Source of the DNA: Bacteroidetes bacterium UBA7688
GTDB taxonomy: Bacteria; Bacteroidota; Bacteroidia; Chitinophagales; Chitinophagaceae
Reading direction: 5' to 3'
Assembly (NCBI GenBank): GCA_002482815.1
Contig: DLGS01000235.1
Span: forward strand, 1 to 7,941
DNA length: 7,941 bases
In this document: piece after piece, positions 6,549 to 7,941 of the stretch
How positions within the stretch are numbered: the first letter of the stretch is position 1
How the letters are laid out: each line of letters opens with the position of its first letter
Notes under the pieces: generated by a model
Told to the model about the DNA's origin: nothing
Databases searched by the model: none
The model's input: only the letters and a program-made list of their open reading frames with translations
Position numbers and translations under genes: made by a program

Positions 6549-7723
6549 CCGGAAACAGTATCAGTACTTTTCACAATGCTGTAAAGCACAGGAGGCTGCC
6601 GATAGATACCGTTCGAAAGCTTGTTGCCTAAAACAATAATGGTGAAGTTGTCTTTGATAAAGCGGTAAAAGCAGGTATTATTACCGTGCCACCAACCGTT
6701 GTGGTAAATGATTTTATACCCATCAGGATAACACATCATTCTCCATCCCAATCCATAATTTTTAACGCCCGGACGTTCAAAAGAGCAGGGGCCATAAGCC
6801 AGCTCCAGCGTTTCGTTGCTCAAAAATTTGTTCTGATAAAAAGACTGATCCCAACGATACATGTCCTCCACCGTACTGTAAATACCTTTGTCACCATACA
6901 CTCCGTCCCGATAATCGTTAGGAAATGGCGTGTAACCTCCCTGGTAACTTACTGTTGCATTGGCCGGCAAACCTTTGGAAGGGTCAAATACAAAACTATG
7001 CGTCATTCCCAATGGCTTGAAAATATAATTGCTGAGAAAATCGCTGAAAGACATTTCAGTAACCTCTTCTATCAAACTGGCCAGCACCAGATAATTGCTG
7101 TTGCAATATTTGAAACGCGAATTGGCCCTGAATTCTACCGCAGGCTTATGCTTTGCCATGAGTTCCATCACCTGATCGTTATAAATCGGTGCGCTGCTTT
7201 TATAATATTTCGGCAGCCAGTTCCAGTAATTTGACAAACCCGAACGATGACAAAGCAACATACGGACAGTAATATCCGGATAAGGAAAACTCTTTAAATA
7301 TTCATTAACCGGTTTGTCTATATCAATGTATTTATTTTGGTGAAGGTAAAGCACAGCCGCACCGGTGAAGGTTTTGGAAACTGAAGCCAGTTGCACTGCA
7401 TTATCCGGAGATAATGGAACCCCCATACTACGGTTGGAATAACCAACATATTTTTCATATAAAACCTTACCCTTGTACCCGATAAGTACACTACCATTAA
7501 AGCCTGCTCTGGCCTGGATAGCATAAAACGAATCGAGCCGGTGTGCTATCAGCTTCCATTCAGCACTATTAGTATCGGTGTAAGTGAGTTTTATCGCACC
7601 CATATCTACCGGTGGTGCAGGAAAATTCGGTTTGGCAGTGACACGATCATTGCTGCTTTGGCAGGCAAATAAAAAGACGGACAGAAATAAAGCTATGTAA
7701 TAAGTTCTTTTCAAAATATTCAT
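6527..7723 (-). CDS. Serine beta-lactamase-fold hydrolase, lipoprotein
   Basis: Penicillin-binding-like serine hydrolase (Pfam Beta-lactamase, class C / esterase / D-aminopeptidase group) of 398 residues. The N-terminus MNILKRTYYIALFLSVFLFAC is a lipoprotein signal peptide with Cys21 as the predicted lipidated residue, so the enzyme should sit on an envelope membrane facing the periplasm or outside. The catalytic set is intact: SVSK (Ser114 nucleophile, Lys117), YCN (Tyr206-Asn208) and HNG (His341-Gly343) in place of the KTG box. Other family landmarks are MLLCHRSGLSNY (155-166), FKPLGMTHS (235-243) and GDKGIYSTVEDMYRW (277-291). The substrate (peptidoglycan peptide, D-amino acid peptide, ester or beta-lactam) cannot be told from sequence, and resistance should not be assumed. 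The ATG at 7723 is fixed by the signal peptide; no Shine-Dalgarno is seen. It lies 48 bases after the preceding gene and 25 before the LysM gene, so co-transcription with the latter is plausible. Confidence 0.92.
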   Translation of the reverse strand: MNILKRTYYIALFLSVFLFACQSSNDRVTAKPNFPAPPVDMGAIKLTYTDTNSAEWKLIAHRLDSFYAIQARAGFNGSVLIGYKGKVLYEKYVGYSNRSMGVPLSPDNAVQLASVSKTFTGAAVLYLHQNKYIDIDKPVNEYLKSFPYPDITVRMLLCHRSGLSNYWNWLPKYYKSSAPIYNDQVMELMAKHKPAVEFRANSRFKYCNSNYLVLASLIEEVTEMSFSDFLSNYIFKPLGMTHSFVFDPSKGLPANATVSYQGGYTPFPNDYRDGVYGDKGIYSTVEDMYRWDQSFYQNKFLSNETLELAYGPCSFERPGVKNYGLGWRMMCYPDGYKIIYHNGWWHGNNTCFYRFIKDNFTIIVLGNKLSNGIYRQPPVLYSIVKSTDTVSGFDDGAE

Positions 7724-7748
7724 TCTAAAATATGGTCAGGCAATGCTG

Positions 7749-7756
7749 CAAATATA
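7749..7756 (-). promoter_or_regulatory. -7 box of a Bacteroidota-type promoter for the lipoprotein gene
   Basis: TATATTTG on the - strand matches the Bacteroidota sigma-ABfr -7 consensus TAnnTTTG exactly and ends 25 bases before the ATG at 7723, giving a predicted leader of roughly 20 bases. The nearest -33-like TTG is 16 bases upstream (7773-7775), shorter than the usual 19-21, so the upstream half is weak. Confidence 0.5.
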
Positions 7757-7765
7757 AGTTTGGGA

Positions 7766-7784
7766 CGGGCATCAATTAAGCCCG
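7766..7784 (-). other. Small hairpin over the stop codon of the right-edge gene
   Basis: CGGGC (7766-7770) and GCCCG (7780-7784) form a five-pair GC-rich stem with a nine-base loop that contains the TGA stop of the partial gene. No T-tract follows on the - strand, so it is not a convincing intrinsic terminator. It could weakly separate that gene from the lipoprotein gene. Confidence 0.25.
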
Positions 7785-7941
7785 GATTCAATTTTAACAA
7801 AATTAATGAGCTCCTTTATAAATGCGGTGTAATAAGCGTGTAATTCATTTTTATTTTCTTTAAAAACAATAAAAGCCGATTCTATTTCTGTTATATGTTT
7901 TGCGCGGCGGAAAAGTCCGTTCAATGCCCGCTGTATGCCCC
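7772..7941 (-). CDS. 3' end of an unrecognised gene, cut by the window edge
   Basis: One - strand frame stays open from the right edge for 55 codons to a TGA at 7772-7774; the other two - strand frames hit stops within it. The visible C-terminus contains RALNGLFRRAKH, ITEIESAFIVF, NELHAYYTAF and IKELINFVKIESGLN. It is rich in charged and hydrophobic residues in a helical pattern, with no membrane segment and no motif I recognise. It lies 48 bases upstream of the lipoprotein gene on the same strand. The supporting evidence is the open frame, amphipathic composition and position; the stretch is short, so it could be a chance frame. Confidence 0.5.
   Translation of the reverse strand, partial: GIQRALNGLFRRAKHITEIESAFIVFKENKNELHAYYTAFIKELINFVKIESGLN

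Noticed and set aside
6686..7234. 182-codon + strand open frame inside the lipoprotein gene
   Set aside because: Antisense to an intact catalytic gene (YCN, HNG motifs); no recognisable protein features.
6527..7723. Antibiotic-resistance beta-lactamase
   Set aside because: The motifs fit the broad serine hydrolase/esterase/peptidase family. Nothing ties it to a known resistance enzyme, and there is no mobile context.

Overview
The window looks like chromosomal DNA of a member of the Bacteroidota, most likely near the Chitinophagales or Sphingobacteriales. The grounds are: the LeuRS, SHMT and LysM/barrel proteins carry lineage-type wording; none of the four visible start codons has a Shine-Dalgarno sequence and the leaders are A/T-rich; and a Bacteroidota-type -7 promoter box (TATATTTG) precedes the lipoprotein gene. 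Overall GC is in the low 40s per cent, apart from one very AT-rich patch inside leuS. The exact genus cannot be read from the sequence.

Layout: the left half is on the + strand. It holds the 3' nine-tenths of leuS (leucyl-tRNA synthetase, 5' end outside the window), then a 93-base gap and a complete glyA (serine hydroxymethyltransferase). A strong hairpin with T-tracts on both strands closes this half and separates it from convergent genes. The right half is on the - strand. Reading leftwards from the right edge it holds the 3' end of an unrecognised gene, a beta-lactamase-fold serine hydrolase lipoprotein, a secreted LysM protein with a probable double-psi-barrel-like C-terminus, and a saccharopine dehydrogenase of the fungal Lys9 type.

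How the genes relate: leuS and glyA are housekeeping genes (tRNA charging; glycine and one-carbon supply). The lipoprotein and LysM genes are only 25 bases apart and both products are exported, so they may act together at the cell envelope. The saccharopine dehydrogenase is set apart by 118 bases containing two inverted repeats and is probably an independent unit in lysine/saccharopine metabolism.

The most notable anomaly is in leuS. Just before the KMSKS loop, in the leucine-specific domain, there is an in-frame segment of about 17-20% GC (hand count) that looks about 65 residues longer than I expect for this phylum. I see no mobile element, CRISPR array, tRNA or rRNA gene, and no convincing new multi-gene system; most of the window is ordinary chromosomal content.
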